This document shows, in pieces, positions 1-8,752 of a stretch of 26,701 bases of DNA. The translations under genes and the position numbers were made by a program. Under the pieces are notes generated by a model. It saw only the letters and a program-made list of their open reading frames with translations. It searched no databases and was not told where the DNA came from. The first letter of the stretch is position 1. Each line of letters opens with the position of its first letter. This DNA comes from Phil1 sp964546125 (GTDB lineage Bacteria > Bacillota > Clostridia > Christensenellales > CAG-138), in contig CAZJIS010000025.1 of assembly GCA_964546125.1 (NCBI GenBank), positions 1 to 26,701 on the forward strand. The letters run 5' to 3'.

Positions 1-52
1 AAATACTTACTGAAATCAGGTTGTAGGAAAATGACGACTGTTGGAGGGCGTT

Positions 53-352
53 ATGGAAGGTCGGAAAAGGGTTCGGTTAATCATATCTTTGGCAGCTGTC
101 TGCGTTGTGCTTGCATTCGGGTTGTTCCTGTATCATAAACGGGATCGCCCGAGCAACACGCCGGTCGGGACAATTCAGGAATCGGAGCCTTATGGTTATA
201 GCTACAGTTTTGTTGCTTGCACAAAGGCGTCTGACCGGGAGGATGTTTTACGCACTTACAAAGTGGATTATTATATAATTTCGGATGATAACTCCGGGGT
301 TAAAACCGTTGTGCGCACGGAAACGGTTTCTGAACGGATCTGCGACCACTGA
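53..352 (+). CDS. Small single-pass membrane protein, unknown function
   Basis: 99 residues. I chose ATG at 53 over the in-frame TTG at 41 because GGAGGG at 43-48 sits just upstream and would lie inside the longer reading. Residues 1-7 are basic (MEGRKRV), followed by one hydrophobic segment at about 8-26 and then a polar outer part with two cysteines. The hydrophobic segment ends in LFLYHKR, without a lipobox. The layout suggests an N-in membrane anchor with a small extracytoplasmic tail. The gene is visibly AT-richer than the ABC operon beside it, which fits recent acquisition. I do not recognise the family. No promoter can be judged because the window begins 52 bases upstream. Confidence 0.6.
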   Translation: MEGRKRVRLIISLAAVCVVLAFGLFLYHKRDRPSNTPVGTIQESEPYGYSYSFVACTKASDREDVLRTYKVDYYIISDDNSGVKTVVRTETVSERICDH

Positions 353-360
353 CGGATGCT

Positions 361-398
361 TCAGCCGGATTCAACGCGCTGCATTCGAATCCGGTTGA
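361..398. repeat. 12-bp inverted repeat after the small membrane protein
   Basis: Arms 361-372 and 387-398 are complementary apart from one G-T pair, around a 14-base loop. It lies 9 bases after the stop codon at 352. There is no T-run on either side, so it is not a classical intrinsic terminator, but it may act as an mRNA 3' hairpin. Confidence 0.45.
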
Positions 399-443
399 AA
401 AGCGAAGGCCCATGGTTGACTGCCGCCTTTCTTCCCCGCGCAT

Positions 444-477
444 AAAAAGGGCCGCCTTGGGTTTCCTGCAAGACGGC
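444..477 (-). terminator. Intrinsic terminator of the ABC operon
   Basis: Read on the minus strand, a 9-bp stem (451-459 with 469-477, one G-T pair) with a 9-base loop is followed by CCTTTTTAT. It starts 23 bases after the stop codon of the ABC ATPase gene, which ends at 500. Confidence 0.8.
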
Positions 478-499
478 TTCCGGTTCTTCTCTTATTCTC

Positions 500-1180
<681 letters not shown>

Positions 1181-1184
1181 ATCT

Positions 1185-2447
1185 CTACTCCTTTGCCTGT
1201 AATATCGTCATCACGTTCACGCGCACCGTCGCGAACACCGCGAGGGCCGCGCCCGCGCAATAGCAGCCCGCGAGCGCGCATAGGGAGCCCCAGCCCAGCC
1301 GGTTTTCCCGACCCGGCAAAAAGAGCATCACGAGAAGGCCCAGACCGATGCCGAGCGCGCAGAGCGCCGCCTGCTCGAGCAGCGCCTTTCCCGTGACCCG
1401 AAGCCGGCTTTCGCCGAGCATGCGCATCACGGCATATTCCGCTTTTCTCCCGCGCGAGAGCAGGAAGCACACGAGGAAGCCCATGAGCGCCACCAGCGCG
1501 TAGAGGAAGGCGTACAGGTCCCTCAGCAGGTCGATGTTCTTTTGGATGGGGGCCGTCGCGCCTTGCAGGATGCGGTCATCCACCGCCGCGCGGACGGCTC
1601 CGTCCCGGTCAAGCCCCAGCTCGGTCAGATTGTCCTTAAAGCGCGCGAGCTCCCGGTTGTTCTGTAGCGTGAAGGAGAAATTGCGGATGCAAAACTCCCA
1701 TTGATTCGCGGAAAGCAGCTTTTGCATGGCGCCGAGAGGGCAATAGGCCTTCATGTTGATGCCGCCGGACATCTCGCCTAGGCTCACGCCGTATAAACCG
1801 GCCACCTTTATGCTCGCGATCTCCCGGACCTCGCTGCCGGTTTCCTGATATCCCTTTTTGTGCTGCAGGATGATCTCCGCCTCATCCCCCAATTCGTATC
1901 CGCTCGATATGGGGAATACGGCGAAGAGCTCGTTTCCCTCGAGATCGGAGACCGAATAACCATCGAGCCATTCGACCTCGTCCTGTATGCGGGAGAACGT
2001 CGCCTCCGCGTCCGCGCAGTTGAGGCCGTAGAGGGTGTTCGGATAGCCCGGGAATGCGGTGCGAAGCTTTTGTTTGAGCACCTGCATCAGTTCATCCCGG
2101 GTCTTATCGAACAGCTTCGGGTCCTCCATGCGCATCATGGAGAGCGCCTGATCCACCATGCCGAACGTCACGTAGGAATAGGCGCAGTGGCCTTTGACAA
2201 ATCCTGTGTCCAATATGGCTTCGTATGTCTCCGGCGGGACCAGCGGATCGTCGTACCCGCCCGCGTTGATCAGCCAGCCCGATACCTCGACGGATTCGTA
2301 TGCCTGTGCCAGCTCCGTCTCCGCGCCTGCGATCAAGCCCGGGTAGAGCAGCAAAAACACCGTCGTCACGGTGACGAGCAGCATCGTGAGCAGGCTGCCG
2401 ATCCTCCTTCGGAGCATCATGCTCCAGTTCAGTTTCATGCTTTTCAC
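1185..2447 (-). CDS. FtsX-like ABC transporter permease (420 aa)
   Basis: Second permease of the operon. The N-terminus has a basic stretch and one membrane segment (about residues 16-36, including LLTMLLVTVTTVFLLL). A large extracytoplasmic domain of about 260 residues follows. Three C-terminal membrane segments come last, around YAFLYALVALMGFLVCFLL, LCALGIGLGLLVMLFL and AGCYCAGAALAVFATV. That 1+3 arrangement is the FtsX/MacB topology. I accept the GTG start at 2447 because GGAGGG lies 7 bases upstream; ATG at 2438 (residue 4) is the alternative. The ribosome site overlaps the stop codon region of the upstream permease, which indicates translational coupling. Confidence 0.9.
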   Translation of the reverse strand: MKSMKLNWSMMLRRRIGSLLTMLLVTVTTVFLLLYPGLIAGAETELAQAYESVEVSGWLINAGGYDDPLVPPETYEAILDTGFVKGHCAYSYVTFGMVDQALSMMRMEDPKLFDKTRDELMQVLKQKLRTAFPGYPNTLYGLNCADAEATFSRIQDEVEWLDGYSVSDLEGNELFAVFPISSGYELGDEAEIILQHKKGYQETGSEVREIASIKVAGLYGVSLGEMSGGINMKAYCPLGAMQKLLSANQWEFCIRNFSFTLQNNRELARFKDNLTELGLDRDGAVRAAVDDRILQGATAPIQKNIDLLRDLYAFLYALVALMGFLVCFLLSRGRKAEYAVMRMLGESRLRVTGKALLEQAALCALGIGLGLLVMLFLPGRENRLGWGSLCALAGCYCAGAALAVFATVRVNVMTILQAKE

Positions 2448-2462
2448 GCGTCGTCCCTCCTC

Positions 2463-4448
2463 TCACTCATGACCTTGCGGAAGAAGCGCGCGCGGCTTCT
2501 TTAGAAGATATCGCCCCGTGAACGCCGCGGCGAAGAGCAGGAATAGGCCGAGCACGCAGAGCAGCGCGTAAAGCGTCATCCGCGCGTCCGCGCCGAGCGC
2601 GAATTCGATGGTTATCGCCTGATCCGTCGCGAGGAACGCGCTGTACGCCATGTGCGCGGCAGGCTCGCTGGCCGCGTTCGCAAGTATGCTTTTCCCGACT
2701 GTCTCCGTCAGCGCATAGCCCGCCGCCGCCCCGATTCCCGCCCCTACAAGAGCGGTCAGGAACGCGCCGAGCAGCGCCGCGGCGGCGGCCCTCGTTTTGC
2801 CGCAACCGAGCATGCGCATTACGCCGAGGTTCTGCTTCTGGTTGAGCGCGTAAAAGAACGCGAGCAGCACCGCCGCGCAGAGGAGCAGGGCGGAGGAGAG
2901 GATCAGCAGCAGCTCCGCCGTGCCGGAAAGCGCCGCGAGGCTCGGCTGCATCCTCGAATAGCCCTGATCGTAAAACGTGAAGCGCGCCTCATAGCCGCCC
3001 TGCTTTTGCCCCGTCAGGCCCAGCGCGTCCATTTCGCCGAGGAATTCGTCTATGCTGCCGTTCTTGAGCCAAATGGTCAGCAGCGCGCCGGAAACGGGCT
3101 GCGTTTCATCCGGGGGCGCGTTTTGAACGGATTGCCTAGGCACGAAAATGGTGTTCCACGGTACGCTCAGGGCACTTTCTGAAACACTCGACCTGCCCGT
3201 CATGGGGCGCATTTCAAATATGCCCACGACGGTGTATTCCCCGGCGTCGAAGAAACCGTTTTCGTCGGGATATGTATAGACAGGCGCGAGTTCAGAGCTC
3301 CAGCGCGTATCGTTGAGGAAGCAGCCGTATTCGTACAAGTTCATGACGATGGTATCGCCGACGCTCCAGCCCTGCGCCCGCGCGAGGTCCGCGCTGATCA
3401 TGCACACGCGCGCGCCCGCGTCGTATTCCGCCTGCGTGAAGACGCGCCCTTCCCGCATATAGGTTCCGCCGAGGTGGAAGGCCGGCACGCCCAGCACATC
3501 GTTTGTCGCAATCACGCCGAAGGAGCGGGCGGAAATATAGTAGGCCTGTTTCACCGCGTCGAAATATGCTCCCAGCTCGCCGTCGCTCTGCACTTCAACG
3601 CAGCGCTGTATGGCGAAGGGCTGGCCCGGCACGGGTGCATCCTCAAATGCCTCCCCTTCCATGGAATACGAAATCCAGCGCTCCGCGCCGTACAGGTCGT
3701 TTTCGATCCCGACGCCGGAGAGCCACCAGTAATGGTACGGATCATCCTTTTCCTTTGCCGGAGGGGTCATTTGAATGGACGCGATATACTCCACGCCCGG
3801 CAGCAGCACGACGGCGTCCTCGGAAACGTCCTCCCCGCCGGCGAGGGCGCGGATGGTCCCCGCATTGTCGGGCAGGTACGTTCCGTATTCTCCCAAATAA
3901 ATGGAGAACGTCTCCTTGAATCGGTAGCCCGCCTCAAGAAGACCCAGCGCGTCCTCGAGCACGATGGGGGTAACGTCGGTGTTCATCCAATTTTGAAGCA
4001 CGACCGGGCTTTTGGAATCTACGGTAAAACGGATGATATTGTGGAAAAACACCGGCCCGGTATATAACGACACGCTGTCCGGCCTGAGCGCGAGCGTATC
4101 CGGCACATACACGCCGTAGCGCGCGCGAAGGTCCAAGCGCACGACGCCCGGCGCGTCCGCGATGGGCGAAAGGTCGTAGCCCGTGACGGCGGTGGGCAGA
4201 TAGCCCGCATACACCTCGGCATCCCGCAATTTGGTGAGCGGATTGCCGCGGCTATCCACGTCTGCGTAGAGCTCCATCACGGCGATGGTCTTGTACGTTT
4301 TATCCGCGAGGCGGAGATTCGCCTCGCTGTTGCGCCACAAATTGAGGCTCACACAGAAGAACGCCGTGAGAAGGGCGATCAGCAACGCGTAGAGCGCGGT
4401 CCGCACAGGCGCGCGAAGCGTTTGCCGGAGGTTTGTGAGAAACTTCAT
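2463..4448 (-). CDS. FtsX-like ABC transporter permease, large (661 aa)
   Basis: First gene of the export operon. It has an N-terminal membrane segment (around residues 17-37, in ALYALLIALLTAFFCVSLNLW), then an unusually large extracytoplasmic domain of about 460 residues. Three C-terminal segments follow (SALLLCAAVLLAFFYAL; LLGAFLTALVGAGIGAAAGYAL; LCVLGLFLLFAAAF). The C-terminal block is FtsX/MacB-like. The external domain is much larger than that of its 420-aa partner, so the pair is asymmetric, as in many Gram-positive peptide or lipoprotein exporters. The start is ATG at 4448; a TTG at 4454 in the same frame is possible since AAAGGAG lies 4 bases before it and 10 before ATG. No MacA-like adaptor, sensor kinase or regulator is adjacent. 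Confidence 0.88.
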   Translation of the reverse strand: MKFLTNLRQTLRAPVRTALYALLIALLTAFFCVSLNLWRNSEANLRLADKTYKTIAVMELYADVDSRGNPLTKLRDAEVYAGYLPTAVTGYDLSPIADAPGVVRLDLRARYGVYVPDTLALRPDSVSLYTGPVFFHNIIRFTVDSKSPVVLQNWMNTDVTPIVLEDALGLLEAGYRFKETFSIYLGEYGTYLPDNAGTIRALAGGEDVSEDAVVLLPGVEYIASIQMTPPAKEKDDPYHYWWLSGVGIENDLYGAERWISYSMEGEAFEDAPVPGQPFAIQRCVEVQSDGELGAYFDAVKQAYYISARSFGVIATNDVLGVPAFHLGGTYMREGRVFTQAEYDAGARVCMISADLARAQGWSVGDTIVMNLYEYGCFLNDTRWSSELAPVYTYPDENGFFDAGEYTVVGIFEMRPMTGRSSVSESALSVPWNTIFVPRQSVQNAPPDETQPVSGALLTIWLKNGSIDEFLGEMDALGLTGQKQGGYEARFTFYDQGYSRMQPSLAALSGTAELLLILSSALLLCAAVLLAFFYALNQKQNLGVMRMLGCGKTRAAAAALLGAFLTALVGAGIGAAAGYALTETVGKSILANAASEPAAHMAYSAFLATDQAITIEFALGADARMTLYALLCVLGLFLLFAAAFTGRYLLKKPRALLPQGHE

Positions 4449-4484
4449 AAGCAAGCGTCTCCTTTGTTCGTTTCATTGGGCTAT

Positions 4485-4499
4485 ATAAATGACATTTAT
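4485..4499. promoter_or_regulatory. Palindromic operator candidate for the ABC operon
   Basis: ATAAATGACATTTAT is a perfect inverted repeat (7-bp arms, 1-bp centre). It lies just downstream of the predicted -10 box, so it covers the likely transcription start. The sub-motif ATGACA recurs at 4512-4517 beside the -10 box. The position fits a repressor site; the regulator is not in the window as far as I can see. Confidence 0.4.
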
Positions 4500-4500
4500 G

Positions 4501-4743
4501 TAAAGCTTAATATGACAGTTTTTGAATTCTGGCAAGAAATATTATATTCGATAAACATACTGCACTCCAATTCCTCTGCCGACTTCACCGCTACTTTCTG
4601 AACGATCGCATCCCAGAACTTCTCGCCGAATTCGGTCGACAGAGCATCACGCTACCCAAACGCCTTAGCGAATCCTTCCAACGTCATGCGCTTGGCATGC
4701 CCGTTGCTTCTCGCCTAAACCATGCGCTCGTTTTCATAAATAG
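4501..4743 (-). pseudogene. Decayed C-terminal fragment of a serine site-specific recombinase
   Basis: One minus-strand frame reads YENERMV, stop, ARSNGHAKRMTLEGFAKAFG, stop, RDALSTEFGEKFWDAIVQKV and on through AVKSAEELEC. As I recall them, large serine recombinases of Clostridia often end with a segment of this pattern (RMTLEGF...FGERDAL...EFDEKLWDAIVEKVTVKS). Two in-frame TAG codons and the lack of any upstream catalytic or zinc-ribbon domain show that it is a relic. The stretch is AT-richer than its surroundings. This is recognition by eye; a protein search would settle it. Apart from this relic, the 367-base gap 4449-4815 holds the ABC promoter and operator and a GC-rich hairpin. Confidence 0.5.
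4507..4535 (-). promoter_or_regulatory. Promoter of the ABC export operon
   Basis: On the minus strand, -35 TTGCCA (4530-4535) is followed after exactly 17 bases by -10 TATTAA (4507-4512). It would give a leader of about 50 bases. The promoter overlaps the last codons of the recombinase remnant, so it may have been created or brought in with that insertion. Confidence 0.55.
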
Positions 4744-4761
4744 GCAATCTTGGCTGGGGCC

Positions 4762-4804
4762 GGGCCGGGGTTGGCGGCTAGAATACCATAAGCCGTGCCG
4801 GCCC
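4762..4804. repeat. GC-rich two-stem inverted repeat after iorB
   Basis: Outer arms GGGCCGG (4762-4768) and CCGGCCC (4798-4804) enclose inner arms CGGCT (4775-4779) and AGCCG (4791-4795). It starts 12 bases after the iorB stop. It has no T-run, so at best it is a non-canonical terminator or an mRNA-stabilising structure. Confidence 0.4.
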
Positions 4805-4815
4805 TCCCCTTTGCA

Positions 4816-5403
4816 TTAGCCGGCGTGGTTTTTATAGAAGGCGACGCCCTTATCAAAGGCGGTTTTGTTGATCTCTACGGCCTTTTGCGGGACGCTGCGC
4901 GCGATGATCGCCTTCCAGTCGATATGCTCGAGCCCGAGGTAGGTCACGAGCGAGCCGAGCAGCACGATGTTCTGCGCCTTGGCGTTGCCGAGTTCCTCGG
5001 CGATCTGCGCGGCGTTGAGCACGATCACATGCTCGACCTTCTCCCGAAGTTCGTCGAGGATGGTCGCGGGGTATTGCATCGTGCCCATCATGACGGGCAG
5101 CGGGGCAATCTCCTTTTCATCGACGATCAGCGTGCCGCCTTTTTTAAGGAAGGGCAGCCCGCGCACAGCCTCGGCCTTTTCAAAGGCCACGACGATATCC
5201 GCCTCGGCGACGCCGATGTTCGGTGAATAGACTTTTTCGCCGTAGCGGATCTGCGTCGAAACGCTGCCCCCGCGCTGGGACATGCCGTGGATTTCACTCA
5301 TTTTAACATCGTAGCCCATATCCACGAGGCCGCCGGCGAGTATTTTGGATGTCAAAATCGTTCCCTGCCCGCCCACGCCGATGAGAATAATGTTTTTGAC
5401 CAT
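4816..5403 (-). CDS. iorB: Indolepyruvate:ferredoxin oxidoreductase, beta subunit
   Basis: 195 residues, full length for the family. It is the gamma-type (pyruvate ferredoxin oxidoreductase catalytic-domain) subunit of cytoplasmic IOR, which with IorA oxidatively decarboxylates aryl-pyruvates to aryl-acetyl-CoA and reduces ferredoxin. The N-terminus GVGGQGTILTSKIL at residues 9-22 is the characteristic glycine-rich motif. EIHGMSQRGGSV (about 37-48) is the second conserved block. The ATG at 5403 lies 3 bases after the iorA stop codon, so the two are translationally coupled. The C-terminus carries no ferredoxin domain, as expected for the separate-subunit form. Confidence 0.95.
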   Translation of the reverse strand: MVKNIILIGVGGQGTILTSKILAGGLVDMGYDVKMSEIHGMSQRGGSVSTQIRYGEKVYSPNIGVAEADIVVAFEKAEAVRGLPFLKKGGTLIVDEKEIAPLPVMMGTMQYPATILDELREKVEHVIVLNAAQIAEELGNAKAQNIVLLGSLVTYLGLEHIDWKAIIARSVPQKAVEINKTAFDKGVAFYKNHAG

Positions 5404-5406
5404 AGC

Positions 5407-7173
5407 TCACTCACCCACCTTTTCGATTGCGTTGAATTTGCACACTTGAATGCAGAGCCCGCAGGCCGTGCAGGCAGAAGCGTCGATCGTGACGACGTTG
5501 TCCTTAAAAGAGATCGCGGGGCATGCGAGCCGCACGCAGCTCTTGCACTTTTTACAGTTGGATTGATTGATGCGGTAATATTTGCCGGCCCTCGCACGGG
5601 CAACTTGCTTGATGAGCACGCACGGGCTTTTGGTGACGATCACAAACGGCCCCTCGGTTCGGATGGCGGCCTTGATCGCCTCGTCCATCGCCTTGATGTC
5701 GATCGGATCCACCACGCGGATGCGGCTCTCATCTAAACCCGTGGCGCGCACGAATTTCAAAATGTCCATTTGCGTTGCGGGCTCACCCCTGAGGTTTTTC
5801 ACCGTGCCGGCGTTCTCCTGGTGGCCGGTCATGGCGGTGATGCTGTTGTCGAGGATGCAGATGCAGATGTTGCTGTTTTCATGCACCGCGTCCACGAGGC
5901 CCGTGATGCCCGAATGGAAGAACGTCGAGTCGCCCACCATGCCAAAGGCCTTGCGCTTGTCGCCGTGCAGCTTGAGGGCTTCGGCCATGCCGATGGTGGC
6001 GGAAATGCCCGCGCCCATGCAGATGGTTGTATCAAAGCCTTCGTAGGGCGGGTTGACGCCCAGCGAATAACAGCCGATGTCGCCGAGCACAACGATATCC
6101 TTTTTGTTTTTCAAAATGCCATAGAAATAGCCGCGGTGCGGGCAGCCCGCGCAAAGCACCGGCGGGCGCGGGGGCGCGGCGGTCGCAATTTCGTAGGCGG
6201 CGACGTCCTCTTCCCCGGAAAACGCCTTGCGCACGATCGAGGTGTTGAGTTCCCCGAGCACCGGTATCTTCTCTTTGCCAACGCAGGCGATGCCCATCGC
6301 CCTGACCTTATTTTCAAGGTAGGGATCGCCCTCTTCAATGATGTAGACCGCGCCGACCTTCGCACAGAAGTCGGCAATCAGCTTCGTGGGCAGCGGGTGG
6401 GTCAGGCCGAGTTTCAAGTAAGAGGCGCCCTCGCCGAACACCTCGCGCGCATATTGGTAGGAGATGCCGCTTGTGATGATGCCGATCTTTCGATCGCCCC
6501 ACTCGACGCGGTTGAGCGGCGAAACGTTCGCGTATTCTTCCATTTCAACGAGAAGTTTTTCACGAATCGCGTGGCGCGCGCGCGCCGTGCCGGGGAGCAT
6601 GGCATATTTGCCGGTGTCGCGCACATAGGGCTTCAGCATGCCCTCCTGCCTTTCTCCAAGCTCCACGAGGCTCTTGGAGTGGCAAACGCGCGTGGTCATG
6701 CGAAAGAGCACCGGAATATCGAACTTCTCACTGATCTCGAAGGCCGCGATCATATAATCCTTGCATTCCTGGCTGTCCGACGGCTCGATGAGGCCGAGCT
6801 TTGCATGCGGCGCGTAAAAGCGGTTGTCCTGCTCATTTTGCGAACTGTGGCAGCCGGGATCGTCCGCCGAGATCACGACGAGGCCGCCGTTGACGCCCGC
6901 GTAGCCCATCGTAAACAGCGGGTCGGCCGCGACATTCAGGCCCACGTGCTTCATCGCCGCAAGCGCCCGCGCGCCGCCGATCGCAGCGCCCGCCGCAAGC
7001 TCAAACGCGATCTTTTCGTTGCTCGTCCAGCGACTGTTCACGCCTTCATATTGCGCAAGGTTTTCGAGAATCTCCGTGCTCGGCGTGCCGGGATAGGCCG
7101 CCGCAACGGTACATCCGGCCTCGTAAGCACCCCTGGCGACTGCTTCGTCGCCGGTCATGATCGCTTTGCTCAT
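5407..7173 (-). CDS. iorA: Indolepyruvate:ferredoxin oxidoreductase, alpha subunit
   Basis: 588 residues. The start is ATG at 7173, preceded by AGGAAAGGTG; the open frame runs further upstream to 7566 but that part crosses the promoter and the MFS gene. Order of domains: N-terminal PFOR domain I (AAYPGTPSTEILENLA at about 26-41), transketolase-like linker domain, TPP-binding domain (GDIGCYSLG and GDSTFFHSG, with DNSITAMTGHQE), then two [4Fe-4S] motifs at the C-terminus. The cluster cysteines are at about 540, 543, 546, 551 and 568, 571, 574, 578. IorA oxidises indolepyruvate, phenylpyruvate or hydroxyphenylpyruvate with CoA and ferredoxin (EC 1.2.7.8). The nearby Trp-controlled ABC importer makes tryptophan a likely source of its substrate, although no aminotransferase lies in the window. 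Confidence 0.96.
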   Translation of the reverse strand: MSKAIMTGDEAVARGAYEAGCTVAAAYPGTPSTEILENLAQYEGVNSRWTSNEKIAFELAAGAAIGGARALAAMKHVGLNVAADPLFTMGYAGVNGGLVVISADDPGCHSSQNEQDNRFYAPHAKLGLIEPSDSQECKDYMIAAFEISEKFDIPVLFRMTTRVCHSKSLVELGERQEGMLKPYVRDTGKYAMLPGTARARHAIREKLLVEMEEYANVSPLNRVEWGDRKIGIITSGISYQYAREVFGEGASYLKLGLTHPLPTKLIADFCAKVGAVYIIEEGDPYLENKVRAMGIACVGKEKIPVLGELNTSIVRKAFSGEEDVAAYEIATAAPPRPPVLCAGCPHRGYFYGILKNKKDIVVLGDIGCYSLGVNPPYEGFDTTICMGAGISATIGMAEALKLHGDKRKAFGMVGDSTFFHSGITGLVDAVHENSNICICILDNSITAMTGHQENAGTVKNLRGEPATQMDILKFVRATGLDESRIRVVDPIDIKAMDEAIKAAIRTEGPFVIVTKSPCVLIKQVARARAGKYYRINQSNCKKCKSCVRLACPAISFKDNVVTIDASACTACGLCIQVCKFNAIEKVGE

Positions 7174-7222
7174 TGCTTTTTCACCTTTCCTAGTAAAGTG
7201 GATGTAGGGTGGATTTGCATAT

Positions 7223-7252
7223 AGTATAACTCCGATTCGTTGAATGTGCCAA
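7223..7252 (-). promoter_or_regulatory. Promoter of iorAB
   Basis: Minus strand: -35 TTGGCA (7247-7252), 18-base spacer, -10 TATACT (7223-7228). The leader to the iorA start would be about 45 bases. It implies that iorAB can be expressed apart from the MFS gene upstream. Confidence 0.55.
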
Positions 7253-7263
7253 CCTTCACGCTT

Positions 7264-7303
7264 CTGCGCGGCACGCGGATATCCGCGCCCACCTTGCGCG
7301 CAG
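7264..7303. repeat. Large inverted repeat between the MFS gene and iorA
   Basis: Outer arms CTGCGCG (7264-7270) and CGCGCAG (7297-7303) surround the perfect 14-bp palindrome CGCGGATATCCGCG (7274-7287). It follows the MFS stop codon by about 10 bases and precedes the iorA promoter. It could end MFS transcription, but there is no T-run. Confidence 0.4.
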
Positions 7304-7313
7304 AGAGTTCCCG

Positions 7314-8531
7314 CTATTTCTTCGGCGCTTCGCTTTTTTTGAGCGTGAACGTGACCGCCGATGCGAGCAGCAGCAGCGCGAACGCCAGCCAATAAGCGTT
7401 TTGGTAGCTGCCGGTCGCGTCGAATATGCCCCCTGCGATCTGGGGGCCCAGCACGCCCCCCACGCCCCATGCCATGAAGACCATGCCGTAGTTCGCGCCT
7501 AGGTTTTGGATGCCGTAATAATCCGCCGTCGCCGCCGGGAACACAGAGAACGCCGCGCCGTAGCACAGCCCCGCGACCGCCGTGCCCAGCGCAAGCGCCG
7601 CGGCACTATTGAACCGGCCGAAGACGGCCATGTTGACGGCCTGCAGCAAAAACGCAATGCGCATCAGTTTGATGCGGCCGATCTTATCCGAAAGCGCACC
7701 GCCCGCGTATCTCCCGAGCGCGTTGAACACCGCGATCATCATCAACAGAAGAAAGCCGCCCTCCCAGCCGGCCTGAAGCTTCGCAATCCGCGTAACATGG
7801 CCGATGATCATCAAGCCCGCGGAAGCGGAGAATGCGAACATGATAAAGAGCTTATAAAAGCTGCCGGTTTTGAGCATCTGCCGCCAGTTCATTTCAGCGC
7901 CCTGCGGCGCCGCGGCCGCCTTGCCGCCCGTTGAGGCCATCCCCTCAGGCACATACCCCGCAGGCGGGTTTCGGATTAGCTGCGCAAGCGCGAGGGAGAG
8001 GATGAGCACCCCCGCGCCTGAGATGATTAGACCGCACCGGAGGCCAAAGGCGCCGGTCATGAATCGGATCAGCGGAGAATACACCAGCGACGCCACCGCG
8101 ACGCCCGCCACGACAACGCCCGCGATCATGCCCTTCTTCTCGGGCGGATACCATTTGATGGCGGCGGGCGTTGTGACCACGTTGTTGATGCCCACACCCG
8201 CGCCGACGATGACGCTGAAGGTCAAGATCATCATCCAAACACTTTGGGCAAAGCCCGATAAGATCATGCCGATGCCGAGCATTGCCGTGCCGACGCTTGC
8301 CATGACGCGCGGGCCTTTGCGATCCTGAATAAGCCCCGCAAAAAACATCGACACCGCAAACACGATGGTCGCAAGCGTGTAGGGCAGCGTCGCCTCGGCG
8401 TCGCTCCAATGATACTGTGCGATCAGTTGATCCTTGATGATGCTCCAAACATACAGTACGCCGGAAAATACCTGCACGCCTACAGCCGCCGCCAGCACAA
8501 CGCCGGCCTGGCGCTTTCCGCTCTTTTCCAT
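7314..8531 (-). CDS. MFS transporter, oxalate/formate antiporter (OFA) family
   Basis: 405 residues from ATG at 8531 (GGAGGG four bases upstream); an upstream ATG at 8591 has no ribosome site. The first block, FSGVLYVWSIIKDQL followed by HWSDAEATLPYTL, is the hallmark of OxlT-like OFA carriers. FAGLIQDRKGPR (about 63-74) is the loop 2-3 MFS motif and GRYAGGALSDKIGR is its mirror in the second half. About 12 membrane segments are seen, with a Gly/Ala-rich central loop near residue 195. OFA members move small carboxylates. Placed between TauE/SafE and iorAB, it could export an aryl-acid fermentation product or import a keto acid. That role is inference from position only. Confidence 0.88.
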   Translation of the reverse strand: MEKSGKRQAGVVLAAAVGVQVFSGVLYVWSIIKDQLIAQYHWSDAEATLPYTLATIVFAVSMFFAGLIQDRKGPRVMASVGTAMLGIGMILSGFAQSVWMMILTFSVIVGAGVGINNVVTTPAAIKWYPPEKKGMIAGVVVAGVAVASLVYSPLIRFMTGAFGLRCGLIISGAGVLILSLALAQLIRNPPAGYVPEGMASTGGKAAAAPQGAEMNWRQMLKTGSFYKLFIMFAFSASAGLMIIGHVTRIAKLQAGWEGGFLLLMMIAVFNALGRYAGGALSDKIGRIKLMRIAFLLQAVNMAVFGRFNSAAALALGTAVAGLCYGAAFSVFPAATADYYGIQNLGANYGMVFMAWGVGGVLGPQIAGGIFDATGSYQNAYWLAFALLLLASAVTFTLKKSEAPKK

Positions 8532-8602
8532 CCTTCCCTCCCTCGGCCGTAAAAAAGGGCGGCATTTCCGTTTTTTTGCGAATTTCTGCAAATAACGCTA
8601 CC

Positions 8603-8631
8603 ATTCTGCCACAGGCGTTTGCAAATGTAAA
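8603..8631 (-). promoter_or_regulatory. Possible promoter of the MFS gene
   Basis: Minus strand: TTTACA (8626-8631), 17-base spacer, CAGAAT (8603-8608). The -35 matches five of six consensus bases, the -10 only four. It lies downstream of the TauE terminator, which supports a separate transcript. Confidence 0.35.
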
Positions 8632-8695
8632 CCGCAGCCTAGTGCGCGAGCCTTTGCCGCGCGGGCGGCGCATCCGCTTTATAGGGGAACAAACG

Positions 8696-8728
8696 CCAAA
8701 AAGCCCGCCAATCTGAAAGATCGCGGGC
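8696..8728 (-). terminator. Intrinsic terminator of the TauE/SafE gene
   Basis: Minus strand: GCCCGC (8723-8728) pairs with GCGGGC (8703-8708), and an inner ATCT/AGAT pair extends the stem. It is followed directly by TTTTTGG. It is 25 bases past the stop codon at 8753. Confidence 0.8.
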
Positions 8729-8752
8729 ATTCCCGGCATACCTGCGGCGCTT

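Noticed and set aside
381..394. TTCGAATCC resembling a tRNA T-arm
   Set aside because: The flanking bases do not form the T-stem and no acceptor, D or anticodon arm is present. It is one arm of the 361-398 inverted repeat.
5770..7224. 484-codon plus-strand frame opposite iorA
   Set aside because: Mirror frame of a high-GC gene; Ala/Arg/His-rich, no motifs, no ribosome site.
7174..7566. Upstream extension of iorA by 131 codons
   Set aside because: It runs through the iorA promoter and the end of the MFS gene, and its translation is Arg/Gly-rich without similarity to IorA.
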